Positions 12,354 to 23,313 of a DNA stretch of 64,000 nucleotides are shown here, piece after piece; position 1 is the first letter of the stretch; every line of letters starts with the position of its first letter. The notes below the pieces were generated by a model. That model saw nothing but the letters and a program-made list of their open reading frames with translations. It did no database searches and was not told the origin of the DNA. Source of the stretch: Ramazzottius varieornatus (Eukaryota; Tardigrada; Eutardigrada; Parachela; Ramazzottiidae); the NCBI GenBank assembly GCA_001949185.1, contig BDGG01000015.1, forward strand, positions 414,314 to 478,313, given 5' to 3'. The position numbers and the translations under genes are program-made.

Positions 12354-15328
12354 ATGTCGGTGACATTGCTGCGGGGATCCAACAGTGGAATCGCCACCAG
12401 GTCCGGCGAAACCAAGATTTTCTTCTACATGGACGACGATGAGACACCAGAGATCTTTCGTCTGCAGATTCCCATCGAGCAAGTGACGTTGAGCGACTTC
12501 AAGCAGAAAGCTAAGCTTCCACTCAACGCCCCTCACCTGACGTTCTTCTTTCGCGCAACCGACCCCGTCATGGGCGACTACAAAGAAGAGATACACGACA
12601 ACAATGCGCATCTTCCTGTCTATAAGAACAGTATTGTAGCACTGGTCGTCTCGAAGGACGTCAGTGTTCGCTCAGATTCAGACTCCAACCGTAGTTCCCG
12701 TCCCTTGATCTCCGAACGACGCTCATTGGGCAATGGCGTGCTTCGCGATCCCCGAAATTTCTCGTCTTCTAACTCGAACAGAGGATCGAGTGTCAGTTCC
12801 AGAGTGATCGGTGGACCGTCTTCACGTCCGAACGGATCCACAAGACCGAACGTAAGAATTGTTTTACAAGCGGCGCACGCCTATAGGTAAAACCACCTAC
12901 AGTGTACGACAAAATTAACACTTACAAAAAGACCACGCAATTCCGAGCTCTGGGAGTACGGGGGGCAGATAACCTTCCCCAATTTTCAACTGGCTGGAAT
13001 CAAGGGGTGGGGTCAGATCGGGCCAATCACCACATATACGCTTCGCAGTTTTCGAGTAAAATGCGCCACGAAGTGAACCAAAGTGCCAGACCTTCTTTAT
13101 ATTTCTACTCTGACCACTGGTCACACAGCATGGACCATACTGAAGCTTCTAAGACGGTACCAATGTACTAGCTCTATGTCCAATTTTCCGTCAGCCAGCT
13201 CTTGAGTAAAAATTTGGTCTGTCAACTCAAGACACAATCTGGTCAAAACCGAAATAGTCTCTCGAAATTTTCAGAAAGCTGCTAGCCAGTTCACGTCTTT
13301 TTTAACTGGAAGCGACAAAGTTTCCGAAAGCAAACGTGAAAATTTGAGACGAAAAGATTCAACAGTAGCCATTTCGCAAGGCTCTTGGGGTGCGCCAGGC
13401 AACCGGGGTACCCCCTTGGTCTCTTAATTGTCGACCGTTAAAAATGGGCGTAACATTGCAGCTGGAGCTTGATTATAACTCAGCCAGTGAGAATTATGTT
13501 TTGCTGCACGAGCAAATTTCATTGGCTTTATCCATCTGGCTCCATCCAACACCCATTTTTAACGGTTTATTTTGTCGTACACTGTACAACGTGCGCAACT
13601 TGGTACGACAGCCAAACTCGATAATATCGTTTGTATCAGGTAGCGCATTCTTTCGGTCAAAGCAACGAAAGGGTGCGCCACTTGGAAAATGATCTAGCCG
13701 AGTGCGTTTGCTCAGCACCAGTCTTGGTTTCGAATATTCGGATAAAGATACTGGATATTTCATCTTCAGGCATTTCTGGAACGGACGAATCGCGGCTATG
13801 AAACTGAGTCGACGCTGGCTTCGATCATCGACGACAGATCTTCGTATTCGGACTCAGAGTTTGATGGCTCAAGTCGCGTGTCCGCCTTGACCGATCTCAC
13901 CAGTGTCTCGCGAATGAACCGATTCATGAAGAAGAAACGGAAAAAGTTCCGGACACCCGCCAACCTCGTTCGTGCTTCCTCGGCCAGCAGCATTGCTGAT
14001 ACGATGTACAATGCACCGGATAACATCGTGTTCCTTCGGCTAGACTTACAACCTGGCGGCCTTGGTAAGTTCTTCAGCCGGAAAATAAATTCATCACGTG
14101 AAAGTATTGATAGTTGTACATTAACATGGCATTACGTTATGTACATGTTTAATAACTAAAAATGAAATAGTGCGATGTCGTGCGGCTGACTTCCGCCTCC
14201 GGTTCAGCTGGACACTGGTCGCCACAGGCCTTTCTCTGAGTTTTCGACTGTTTAACCAGGTCGCTTGCCATTGCAGGTATTAGAGTGGACGGTTGTCCAG
14301 CTGGCCTGTGCGTAACTGGCATCGTGGCAGGTTGTTTGGTGGACGAAGACAAGCGTATCCAGGTTGGCGACGTCCTGCTGACCGTCAACGGCGTTCGTCT
14401 CTGCGATTTCGAAGGCGAAGAATGCAAGAAAGAAGTTCTCAAAGAAGCCATCAGGAAAGGTGGCATCATTACCCTGAAAGTCCTCAAAGCTCAGCAAGGT
14501 ACCCGATCGCCATCCGGTTACAACATGGACTTGGTCGATCCGATGTGGGACCAACTGGACTCCCGATCAAGGTATCCAGAAGAACCTTCTCGTCCGATCG
14601 ACTTGGCCGCCTGGGTATCGCAAATTGAAGCCTGTAACGCTTCCTTAGCGCCAACGTCTCTTCCACCTTTAGGTGTGTCTTTAGAGACCAACAGGCCTAA
14701 TTTGAACATCGGTAACGGTGGCGGTTACGTCGGTAACGGTTTGCACGAGCAGATGAGAATCGTCAAGCGCGCCATGTCTCCTGGGTCAGGGTTAGAGATC
14801 AGCGACAAACACTGGTTGAAGATCGAGATTAAGAATGCTTTCATGGGGAAGAATCTAGTCAAGTGGTTGAGGGAAAATGTGCAGGGATTGAGTGATCGTA
14901 GTGACGCCAAGAATTACGCGCGAGAGTTACTGTCCCGGAAGTTGATCGAGCCGGGCATGACTGGTACCAAAGATTTCTCGGGCAAAGCCTACTATCGTTT
15001 CACCCAGCTGCCTCTGGTGGAGGAGGAGATGAGCAGCATGTCCATGTCGGGCGACTACGGTGACGATGATATCTTCGAGTCGGTCAGCCAGGTGGCGGCC
15101 AACCGTCATCCGGGCATGTACAGTGAACCACCCAGTATGATGGGCAGTCACTATGGTGGGTTCCCTCCGGCGGGAGGAAGGAGAGTCGTGGGGAAGAGCA
15201 GTAGCAGTTCGGGAAGCGAGAGGAGACACCAGTCAGTCATTTACGAGGAAACGTCCTCGCAATCAACGGAAATTTACAATGGTGGCGGCGGTGGACACTC
15301 TCGTGGTAATAACCAAAGGTATTTCTAG
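12354..15328 (+). CDS. dsh: Dishevelled, Wnt signalling scaffold
   Basis: Cytoplasmic scaffold that relays Frizzled signals to beta-catenin and planar polarity pathways. Three coding exons in phase: 12354-12851, 13770-14064 and 14277-15328, about 614 aa. The DIX domain (residues about 18-100) opens with GETKIFFYMDDDETP and contains VTLSDFK. The basic region MKKKRKKFR precedes the PDZ domain, which begins NIVFLRLDL, has the carboxylate loop GGLGIRV and includes VGDVLLTVNG. IDLAAWV matches the conserved post-PDZ motif. The DEP domain starts near DKHWLKIEIKNAF and ends KAYYRF. The C-terminal tail is Ser/Gly-rich and shorter than in vertebrate DVLs. A TA-flanked MITE (12900-13584) sits in intron 1. 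The start is the first Met in frame with the DIX domain. Confidence 0.95.
12900..13584. mobile_element. Non-autonomous TA-inserting element (pogo/Tc1-like MITE)
   Basis: Left end CAGTGTACGACAAAATTAA and right end TTTATTTTGTCGTACACTG are inverted repeats flanked by TA (12898-12899, 13585-13586). A 15-bp perfect internal inverted repeat (ACCGTTAAAAATGGG, 13434-13448 and 13552-13566) lies near the right end. No transposase ORF. The same termini recur at 37192-37474, and a truncated end lies at 53390-53463. CAGT termini with a TA duplication fit the pogo/Tc1-mariner superfamily. Confidence 0.85.
13591..13686. repeat. Degenerate dyad repeat beside the MITE
   Basis: Half-arms GTGCGCAACTTGG (13591-13603) and GTAGCGCATTC...GGGTGCGCCACTTGG (13640-13686) look like a damaged pair of the AAGTGGCGCAC family, directly abutting the MITE right end in Dishevelled intron 1. 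Confidence 0.45.
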
Positions 15329-15933
15329 TGGCAACTTCTCAGTCCTTTGTTCCTTTTTCTAACTTATTAGTCTGCCCATCTTGATCCAAAATGCTTTTCG
15401 TTGATTTTCTTGTGTCTACTGTTTGTTCCGGAGCTCCAAATGTGGCGCGCAGCTAGAATTTGTTGTGATGGTTGTTTTTTCGATTCCTAAGCTGTTTACT
15501 GTTATCATGTTAATCATACATCCTTTTTCTTGTTACCGCCAGAAGTTTGTACTTTGTAAGTTATTGTTTTACTTTTACACCCTGATTTTCGTGAGTCGAA
15601 ATAATCGTAAGGGGCAGAGTGAAATCCGTCTACGAGAGCGGGGCAAACAAATTCGACCAGATCGTTCTGTCAAGTGGCGCACGCTTTTAGCCATAACACT
15701 GAAAGCCTGCGCCACTTGGGGAAACAGTTTGCAGACTTTGTTTGCCAACTCCTGTGTGCGAGCGTTTTCGGTTCAAAAGACAGATAAGCTTCGATAGCCA
15801 ACAGATAAAACTCACAAAGGAAAAACAGAGCGATAAATAGCACAGGTGTACCGATAATTTTGAAACAGTGGTACAGGCTAAAAAAACAGCGACCTGACGA
15901 CGGTGACTTCCCTCGAACCTGCCTTCCAAGCCA
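15329..15933. other. Convergent intergenic region, one dyad repeat
   Basis: Lies between the 3' ends of Dishevelled and the SUGP1-like gene. Contains a clean dyad repeat at 15670-15719 and nothing else recognised. Confidence 0.6.
15670..15719. repeat. Dyad repeat, well-preserved single copy
   Basis: TCAAGTGGCGCACGC at the left and CTGCGCCACTTGG at the right, with the internal AACACTGAAAG shared by other copies. One of the best matches to the family consensus. Confidence 0.8.
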
Positions 15934-17922
15934 TCAGTAGTAAGGTCTTCGAGGGTTATTCTGCAAGAAAAGCATTGCAGCAATATCAGAAAGAGAGCGA
16001 CGCAGAAAGCACTGCGGTACTTACCAAAGGGTTGGGTCGGTACTTGTAGGCAGTCATCATACGCTTCCGGTAGAGGGTAAACTCGTCGTCTTCCTCCTCC
16101 ACTTCGTCGGGTTTTTTGTTCCCTAGACCGGCCCGCTCCGTCGTTCCAACACTAGAAAAAGCAACGAGACCGCTCGACGAACGTAACGAACCACGTTACT
16201 CAGCGAACAAAAGCCTCATTAGGTAGTATTTACTTGGCGATGGGAGCGGTGATACCAGAGCTTCCCAAACCCAGCCCAGCTCCTTTTGTCCAGCCGAACT
16301 TCTGAAGCATCTGGTAGCCGAAGTTGCTCTCGCCCAGCTTGTTCTCTTCGTACTGTTCTTTTGAGGTGGATGGTGCCAGAGCCTGCCCGGGTTTCCTCAC
16401 GAACTTGGCCAGCTCTTCCGGCGGCAGGAAGTCTTGCATGTGGTGCTTGCCTTGGAAAAGTGGCACAGTCTGCTTGGCCGCTTGCTCTGTCGAACATAAG
16501 GACAAGTTGAAACTGAGAGACGTACCGTATCGTCGAAATGTCACCGACTTATAAAAAAGAGTTCACCTTTGGTTTTCTCCATTTCTAGTCTACGCATTTC
16601 ATGCTCGCGGAAAGGCTGGCCGGTGGCGTCTGCCACATCGATCGGTGCTACTTTTCCACCCACCTTCTTCAGCATGCTTTCCTTCTGAGCTAACTGTTGC
16701 TTCAGCTGAGCCAACTACAAACCAAAAAGCCATCACTCACACACCGATCACAATAAGATATAGTAAGATGAAACACGACGGAATGAAAAAATAGGATGTC
16801 GCCAAATGTATCACGCCAGATTGCTATCTCAAGTGGCGCATGTTTTCGTTGTTATTACCTTACAGCGTGCGCCACAAAGAAAAACAATCGCGTCGAGTTT
16901 GACTGTTTCTCCAAGTGGCGCGTTCTATCAGCCATCAATACGGAAAGGTGAACCACTTTGGAAAACGAGCATGTTCCAACCATCTGACGACGTCCTGAAT
17001 TATGTTCACTTCCGGTTCGTTAATCACACTCGCAAGATTACCTGCATCGCTGCTTGTGGGTCGATACTGGCAAGGGAGGAAGGTCCTTCGTATTTGATAT
17101 CAGGCTTGATATCCGGTTTGATATCTGGCAGGAAGGCGGAACTTGAAGTCTGCGCAACTGTTTCCGGTTGTTCGCCCCATCGACTTCTTCGTTTCTTCTC
17201 TAGACGTGCAGGTTCGTCTACTTCTGCTTCTCTCTTAATGGACAATGAAGGTTTGACGTCCACAGAGAACGTAGTGGGGAAGTATGAGGCAGCTTCCGTC
17301 GGTTCTGGCTTCACGGTGGCTTCTGGTTGATTGGATCCTGCCGACGATGTCTCAAGAAGGAACCTGTACTCTCGCATAGCTTCCATGAGGCTTTGATCTT
17401 GACAAGGGTTATTACGCTCCTACCGACCATCATCAGCTGGCCGATAGGAATTTAATGTAAGAACGGACATACTGGTGGTACAGCTGATCCTGTACATCTT
17501 CTTTCTTGGGAGAAGAGCTCTCCACCTTGATCGACAGCTGTCCTTGCGACCCTGTAGAAAACAATAACACACGCGTGACGTCACGAAATAGTGCTCGTGC
17601 TTAGCACGAGGCCATTACAACGTCAGCAGAACGTCAACATCACAGGCGACAATCCTGTTGTTCGTTTTCAGCAACGAGATCAATCAGGTTGACTTCTAAA
17701 TTTACTGAGTATCCCATGGAAGTTTCATGACGGAAAAAATCTTGCGTCCTTACCTATTCTGAACTGCAGCGGTGGTTTTGCTGACTGTGTGAAGCTGGGA
17801 GTAGTGAGAGGCCCGGACACAGGAGCTGGAGGTGGAATGGGTGTGGAAGGGAGGCCATTCTTGGCGTTTAGTTTCGCTTCAATCTCCCTCTTCTTGGCGA
17901 GTAAGACCTGCTGAATGTCCAT
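15934..17922 (-). CDS. SUGP1: SUGP1-like G-patch splicing factor lacking SURP modules
   Basis: SUGP1 is a nuclear spliceosomal protein that works at the branch site with SF3B1 and engages a DEAH helicase through its G-patch. Seven exons join in phase: 17754-17922, 17469-17551, 17042-17419, 16567-16714, 16234-16486, 16025-16151 and 15934-15960, about 394 aa. Landmarks are the N-terminal AKKREIEAKLNAKNG block, a UHM-ligand-like KKRRSRWG, a Gln-rich helix, MRRLEMEKTK, MQDFLPPEELAKF, the G-patch (FGYQMLQKFGWTKGAGLG), YRKRMMTAYKYRPNPL and the terminal NNPRRPYY. Human SUGP1 is about 645 aa with two SURP domains; neither is seen here. Three PsiKxE (SUMO-type) motifs occur (VKPE, IKRE, IKYE). One intron (17420-17468) is only 49 bp. 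Start chosen at the Met preceding the conserved AKKRE block. Confidence 0.9.
16829..16961. repeat. Dyad repeat pair in a SUGP1 intron
   Basis: Dyads 16829-16876 and 16911-16961 start 82 bp apart in intron 16715-17041, with the family linker GTCGAGTTTGACTG between them. The outer arm of the first is eroded (GTGCGCCACAAAG). Confidence 0.75.
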
Positions 17923-18404
17923 CTTTGTTGTCCAACCTGGACAAACTAAGCGACCATTGACGCGAAAGGTCTGTGCTGGACGGCAACACGATAACACCAG
18001 GATCAAGACGGATCGGATCATCGGATCATTCGGATGGAAATCGTGGAATAATAATAATTTACAGTATATGAATCAATATAAACTTTGCGATACCGTACAT
18101 CCCTGTGACATGCATCGACCACCAGCAGTTCAGTCAATCACGGTACTTCATGTGTGGCTGCATCGGGCATCCGTAACCGTGTGGTGACCCATCCCGATGA
18201 TCCCGTTACATTTCGGACTTTGGGTATTCCGTAGACTGATCCAGTAGTACCCAGGTTTCAACGATCCAGAAGCTCATTTCCGATCTTCGCGCAGCCTTTT
18301 TCTGGTTCTTCCTGAACCTTCGTTCTTGGTTTCACTGTAAGTACTGTGGTGAGAAGAACCGTCTTCCAATCTGCTCTTCACGAAACTGACAGTGAAAAGG
18401 ACCA
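17923..18404. other. Intergenic between divergent SUGP1-like gene and F-box relic
   Basis: About 480 bp; probable promoter region of the SUGP1-like gene. No motif or repeat recognised. Confidence 0.45.
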
Positions 18405-19660
18405 AGATGCCGCCGAAACGCACTAAGAACCAAGCAGAAGCACAGTCCGCAACCAAGAAGCTCCAGACGACGGACGATCCGTGGACGAAGGACTGGTTCG
18501 AAGCCCGTACACCTACGCGGAACTGTGGGACAAGCTGGGCTTCTACGTGCGGAAAGAAGTATTCTCCTTCTTGGACATTCGTGTCAGCAACAGGTTCTGC
18601 AGGTGCGATCAAAGTAACTCCAAGATCTTATGTTATTTCAACTACTGTGGTGTTGCTTTTACAGAGTGAGTAAGTCGTGGAAGAGCCAACTGATCTAGAC
18701 AAATGGTGGGAACAGTGACAACAAAGGCATCGCTTTCTTGGACTGGCGTGTTGAAAGGAAGGCGTACACGAAGATGAACAAGCGATTCGGAAATGGGACT
18801 CAGTGGCCTTGGCCTTCCTAGTTTCAGCTGGACTTTGGTGGGATCACGAACCTGGTGTTGATTGGGCGGAAGATCACGCCTTCCCATTACATGAAGACGG
18901 GCAAGGTGTTCGCTGTGAAGAAGCAACCGCTGCAGACAGTGACGTTCTGGGGAGGTCGGTTCACGCATCGGGAAGTTGTCCGAGCCGCATTTCCGCTGCA
19001 AGCTAAAGATATCCTGATGCAGTTGATGAAGTGCGAGTTGCACTGGGACTCTGAGGGCCATTTCATGATGACATTTTCGGACGTCGGTCTGCATTTTGGA
19101 GAAGTAGAAGATTACAAGCTGAGTCTAAAGATGTTCTTTTGGAATGTACCGGTGTCTGTGCAACACCTGGCTTTTGACGAAACATTCAATGCGGCGGTCT
19201 CGAATGAAACGGATCAGCTGAGATGGTTGTTCAAACGGTATGATCAGTTGAATTTAATTTGGCCCTATGGAGAAGATCAAGTGGCCTGGCTGACAGCATC
19301 TATCGAACTCTGGGGACAGACGGGTGGAAATGTCTGAGATGCCATCCAGACATATTATCTGCCGTTCCACGGCTGGTAAATTATGCACCTTCACGAATAC
19401 AGGGTCGTTAAAGAGTACTTCACCAGTCTGTTCTGCGTTCCAGGAAATGGCCATTGGTGACCAGTTTTAGAAGCCTGAAGGTTCCAAACAGAGCGTATTT
19501 TCTCGATCGTAATGAGGAACTGACCACTCTAGACTGCGCTTTCCTCGCCCGAATGATTTCAACCCTGCACGAAAGTAAACGTTCACAAGGCTGGACGCCT
19601 CCTCCACACCCCAACCCGAAAGATTTCGCAAGTCTCTGGGCTGCAAACCTCCAAGACAAT
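18405..19660 (+). pseudogene. F-box-like gene, disrupted
   Basis: An F-box-like stretch (YAELWDKLGFYVRKEVFSF, LDIRVSNRFCR) is followed across an apparent intron (donor CAG|GTGCGA near 18602, acceptor TTTACAG near 18664) by VSKSWKSQL, the usual F-box ending. The opening ATG (18408, MPPKRTKNQ) is in a different frame from the F-box. An in-frame TAG follows the F-box near 18696. Coding-like sequence continues with LDWRVERKAYTKMNKRF, then in another frame with a long stretch ending at 19337 (TFWGGRFTHREVV, DILMQLMKCELHWD), then an in-frame TAA near 19407 and a final stretch ending NLQDN at 19663. At least two frame changes and two stops make a dead gene more likely than an unusual exon structure. 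Family beyond F-box not recognised. Confidence 0.6.
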
Positions 19661-19663
19661 TAA

Positions 19664-20146
19664 TGCCTCGTTTCAGCCCTTTCGCTATTGTAGCCCACCT
19701 GCACAGCGTGAGGTTCTTGCTTGAACTACTGTACGTGTCCGTACATGGTACTGATAGCCTTCTTCATTTCAGTTCTTCGTTCTAGTACAATTTTCGTATC
19801 GTTGGCTTTTGTTCTCGTATTTCGTCTAGTTTTCTTACACCCTTCAGTCCCCGTACACGCCCGATTGACGCGTGAAAAGCGCCAGGCCTAATCGCAGAGC
19901 GCTGGAGATCTATCGCACAAGTAATGGTAGAAGACCGCGATATGGCCACCGGTTGATCCACGTATTGGGATAAGCTATTGGTCCAGTCAGAAATTATCAT
20001 CAGCTAATCACTTATAGGAAATTCTTGCATAGTCCGCGTACTTCTTGGGCTGCTGGTTGACGGATGGTATCTTATCACTTTTCACGAAGTTATGTTTGCA
20101 TGCCAGATGGAATCAATTCAAGGGCGAATGGAGCGGAACGCCTCTG
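19664..20146. other. Intergenic upstream of the lipase gene
   Basis: About 480 bp between the F-box-like relic and the lipase promoter. Nothing recognised. Confidence 0.5.
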
Positions 20147-20191
20147 TATAAAGGTAACAGAGCAAGAATTTTGAGTAGGTTCTCGGTCAGT
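20147..20191 (+). promoter_or_regulatory. Putative core promoter of the lipase gene
   Basis: A TATAAA box at 20147-20152 is followed by a TCAGTT initiator-like motif at 20187-20192, about 40 bp downstream (slightly longer than the usual 28-34). The lipase ATG is at 20231, so the 5' UTR would be about 40 nt. Confidence 0.5.
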
Positions 20192-20230
20192 TGACTTGGT
20201 TCTTCGGAAACTCTTCTATTCGACAGGAAA

Positions 20231-22823
20231 ATGACCTTCAACCTTGTCGTGGGGGCCACACGTAAGTACCTGGTGTCTTTCTTATCGCACTTCGGCTACA
20301 ACAAAAACACATTCCGTAATTTCCCGTTACATTCGTTACAGTGGCGGTGTTGGTGGCAGTTACCACCGCCTCGCGTTTCGGTCAGCTGAAGTCCAGCCTG
20401 ACCAAGAATGGCCAGACGACCCCGTTCGTAGACGTTGGACCTCAGAACGTCAAAGAAGACGCCTACTACATGTGGCAGTGCATGATGGCTTCCATGGCCG
20501 AGTACAAGGTCCAGAAGGAGGCCTCGGAGGTAGCTGCAGAGATGGGACTCTCAAACAAGGCCGATCAGGACTATGTCTGCTACACCGACTTGGGCTGCTT
20601 CTACAAGAACGGCACCTTGTCCTCTATGAACAAGCTGCCTCACAACACCAAGACCGTTTTCTACCTGTGGACGTTCGCTGACCAGCAAAATCCCCAAGTC
20701 TTGGACTGGAAGAAACCTGCCACCATTTCCAACTCGCTGTTCCGCGCTGACCGACCCACTGTCGTCATGATCCATGGCTTCGCCAACGATGTCAACACTG
20801 TCTGGGTCCCCGACATCAAGGCTGCCGTCTTCCGCGGAGTAAGTCCGAAATTTGACGCCCAGTATTTCCTCGCACACTTTTCATCGCTCTTTACCCTTTT
20901 AAGCATCCACGGGGTGTCAACTTCATCTATGTTGACTGGGGTCGCGGAGCTTCCGGTCCCGACTACTGGCAAGCTGCATCGAACACCCAAGTTGCGGGAG
21001 CTCAAGTTGCCAAATTAATTTGCACCATCAAGTGAAAACTTTTTCTACATACCTTTCGGGTCCTTCTATTCGGTCGTAGCGTTAGCAAACACGGGAAATT
21101 CCTAACGTGTATACTGTTGGTTGCAGTAATGTTAAGCACACCCGCTCGTCATCGTTCCAGCTTATCGGTTTCTCCCTGGGGGCTCACGTGTCCGGCTTCA
21201 CCGGATATCGGTACTACAATATTTGTTTCTTTTGGTAACAGAGTAGTATCGGGCCAAGCTCTATCTCCTGATGATAAGTCTACGGATTTCAGACTTGTGT
21301 AATTTCAGACTGGCAACGTACGGTCACGCCAGAGTTGGTAAGATAACCGCGCTCGATCCTGCAGGACCCATGTTCGAAAATGTTCACCCAGATGCCCGCC
21401 TCAGTCCCGACGATGCCGATTTTGTGCAAGCTTTCCACGTCAACGGCGCCACTTTGACCTTCGGAGGTTTCGGACTGTACAGCCGAGTCGGCCACATTGA
21501 CTGTAAGTTCGCGATATTCGATTGACTATCACCAATAAGCGCAGTTCCAAACTCGGACTTTGTTCAGAAGCACGTTTTCCGAGCGGCGCACGCTACTAGC
21601 CACTAACACCAGAAAAATGCGCCACTAGAGAAAATGAGCTCATCAAGTTTTTCTCAGTGGTGCACGTTTCCAGTGTGATTGGCTGAAATCGTGCGCCATT
21701 TGGGAAAACGATCTTGCTGAGTTTGCTTGCTCAGTTTCCATTTCGTGTATGTAGTCTACCCGAATGGAGGACGGTACCAACCCGGATGTCCCCATGCTAT
21801 TATCGGTGCCATCGGCGACCTCTGGAATTTCAACTGTAAGTTGCGGCGAAACTTCATAGATACTACTCTGATCCATCCTGCTTGTCTGACCCGAAAACCC
21901 GTCACTGCAGTTACGAACATGCCGGATAGTGTCGCTTGCAACCACGGACGCGCCATCGACCTGGGTGTGGCTTCAGTAGACCAGAACTGCGTGTTCGCCA
22001 GCCATGCTTGTAGAAATCACTCGGACTACCGAGACGCCAAGTGTTTCACCCAGCAAAAGGGAACTATGGGCTTGTTCGCTAACAACGTCGCCTCCGATGA
22101 CCAGCAGTTCTTGATCACTCGGGGAACTTCTGGCCGGTTCTGCGGTAAGCTCGAAAACCGGTCTCACCCAGTGAATCGACTATTTATGCAGGTTTTCAAT
22201 GTGCCACCGAATGCGGTTTTCCAGGGCGAGTCGTGAAAATGACGTTTAAGTTCACGCTCCTTCAACTCCCTACTTCCGGCAGTTTCTTCCTGACACTGGT
22301 CGACAAGTTCGGAAATGAGGAAAACGTCGGACAGATTGTGTACTTTCGCAATTCTACCTTGTCCTTCTTGAAGACTTTTTCCCTGGTGGAAAAGTGTGGT
22401 TTCTGAGAAGGTTGTTCGATCTATAGGAAGGACGAGTCAATGCCTCCAGGTGGCGCTCTTATGCGCGTTATTCTGAGTGAAGGCAAAGTTGGCGACCTCT
22501 TGGCTGCCAAGATCCGCTACGAGCCGGAGAGGGGTATTTTGTGGGACTCTTCCGACACCGTCAAAGTCAATAGCATCCGCTTGACCAGCCAAGAATCAGA
22601 CAAGTATGAATCAACTTCTCCGCCCGTTGTTACAGACTTTTGAGTGCTCGAGCTTGCTGGCCGTTACGGCCAGCAAGTTGATTGAACGATTGTTGTCTAA
22701 CAGTGAGGTTTTTTCTTTTTCAGGGGCGAAGTCTGTGGACTGTATCAGCTGCTTACCAAGGGAGAAACTGTCACCTTCGACTTGACTTCGAGGAACTGTC
22801 GCAGTATTTGGGCCAAGAAATAA
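20231..22823 (+). CDS. Secreted pancreatic-type triacylglycerol/phospholipase A1 lipase
   Basis: Extracellular lipase of the pancreatic/vitellogenin family. Exons: 20231-20261, 20342-20838, 20904-21031, 21127-21210, 21309-21502, 21755-21835, 21911-22144, 22192-about 22362, about 22429-22606 and 22724-22823. The first intron splits the signal peptide (MTFNLVVGAT|LAVLVAV). Family blocks include YTDLGCFY, VVMIHGF and VNFIYVDWGRGA. The nucleophile elbow is GFSLGAHVSGF, the catalytic Asp lies in TALDPAGPMF and the catalytic His in CNHGRA, so the triad is intact. The C-terminal part (FKFTLLQLPTSGSFFLTLVD...) resembles the beta-sandwich (PLAT-like) domain. The junction between exons 8 and 9 is unresolved: the acceptor CTATAG near 22428 is good, but the only in-phase donor seen (GTCCTT) is weak. 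Confidence 0.9.
21579..21703. repeat. Dyad repeat pair in a lipase intron
   Basis: Dyads 21579-21629 (CCGAGCGGCGCACG...GCGCCACTAG) and 21653-21703 (TCAGTGGTGCACG...GTGCGCCATTTGG) start 74 bp apart, inside intron 21503-21754. Confidence 0.75.
22653..22677. repeat. Perfect 11-bp hairpin in last lipase intron
   Basis: CTTGCTGGCCG, loop TTA, CGGCCAGCAAG. It sits about 45 bp upstream of the final exon's acceptor and could fold in the pre-mRNA. Confidence 0.6.
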
Positions 22824-23313
22824 TCCCTTCCATATATTCTGACGTAATATTTGCGTAGTATTATTGATACCATTAATTCTCATAACGGCTGCGGCTGAAC
22901 AAGTTTGTTGCCTAAGCAGGTGGCTTTTATGGGGTTCTTTCCCCTGATCATGATAATGTACATTAATATTGCTGGTTCCTTTATGATGTGCTGTTGTGCA
23001 GCTGCACAACGTCATGTAGGAATCGTTTCGATTGCTGGCAAGTGTTAGATCACACCGCATTAAAGGAATGTACAAATCATAAATCTCGGCATACCGGAAA
23101 TAATGTTATCGACGTCGAACTGGCGCCTGCCGATAGGGAATGACCGCATGGAAAACTGACAACGTTTCTTAGAATTTAAGTGTGGCGCACACATATCGCT
23201 GAAGCTGGCACCATGTGTGAACGGCCAGAATAGTTTCTTGTGTGGACTGAATGCTCGTTTGGTCTTAGAAAAAATTCTATTTCAGGACCGGTCAGACCCA
23301 ACCGAACACCAAG
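22824..23313. other. Intergenic between lipase and NAAA-like genes
   Basis: 490 bp, same strand on both sides. A weak trace of the palindromic repeat (TGTGGCGCACAC near 23181) is the only structure noted. Confidence 0.5.
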
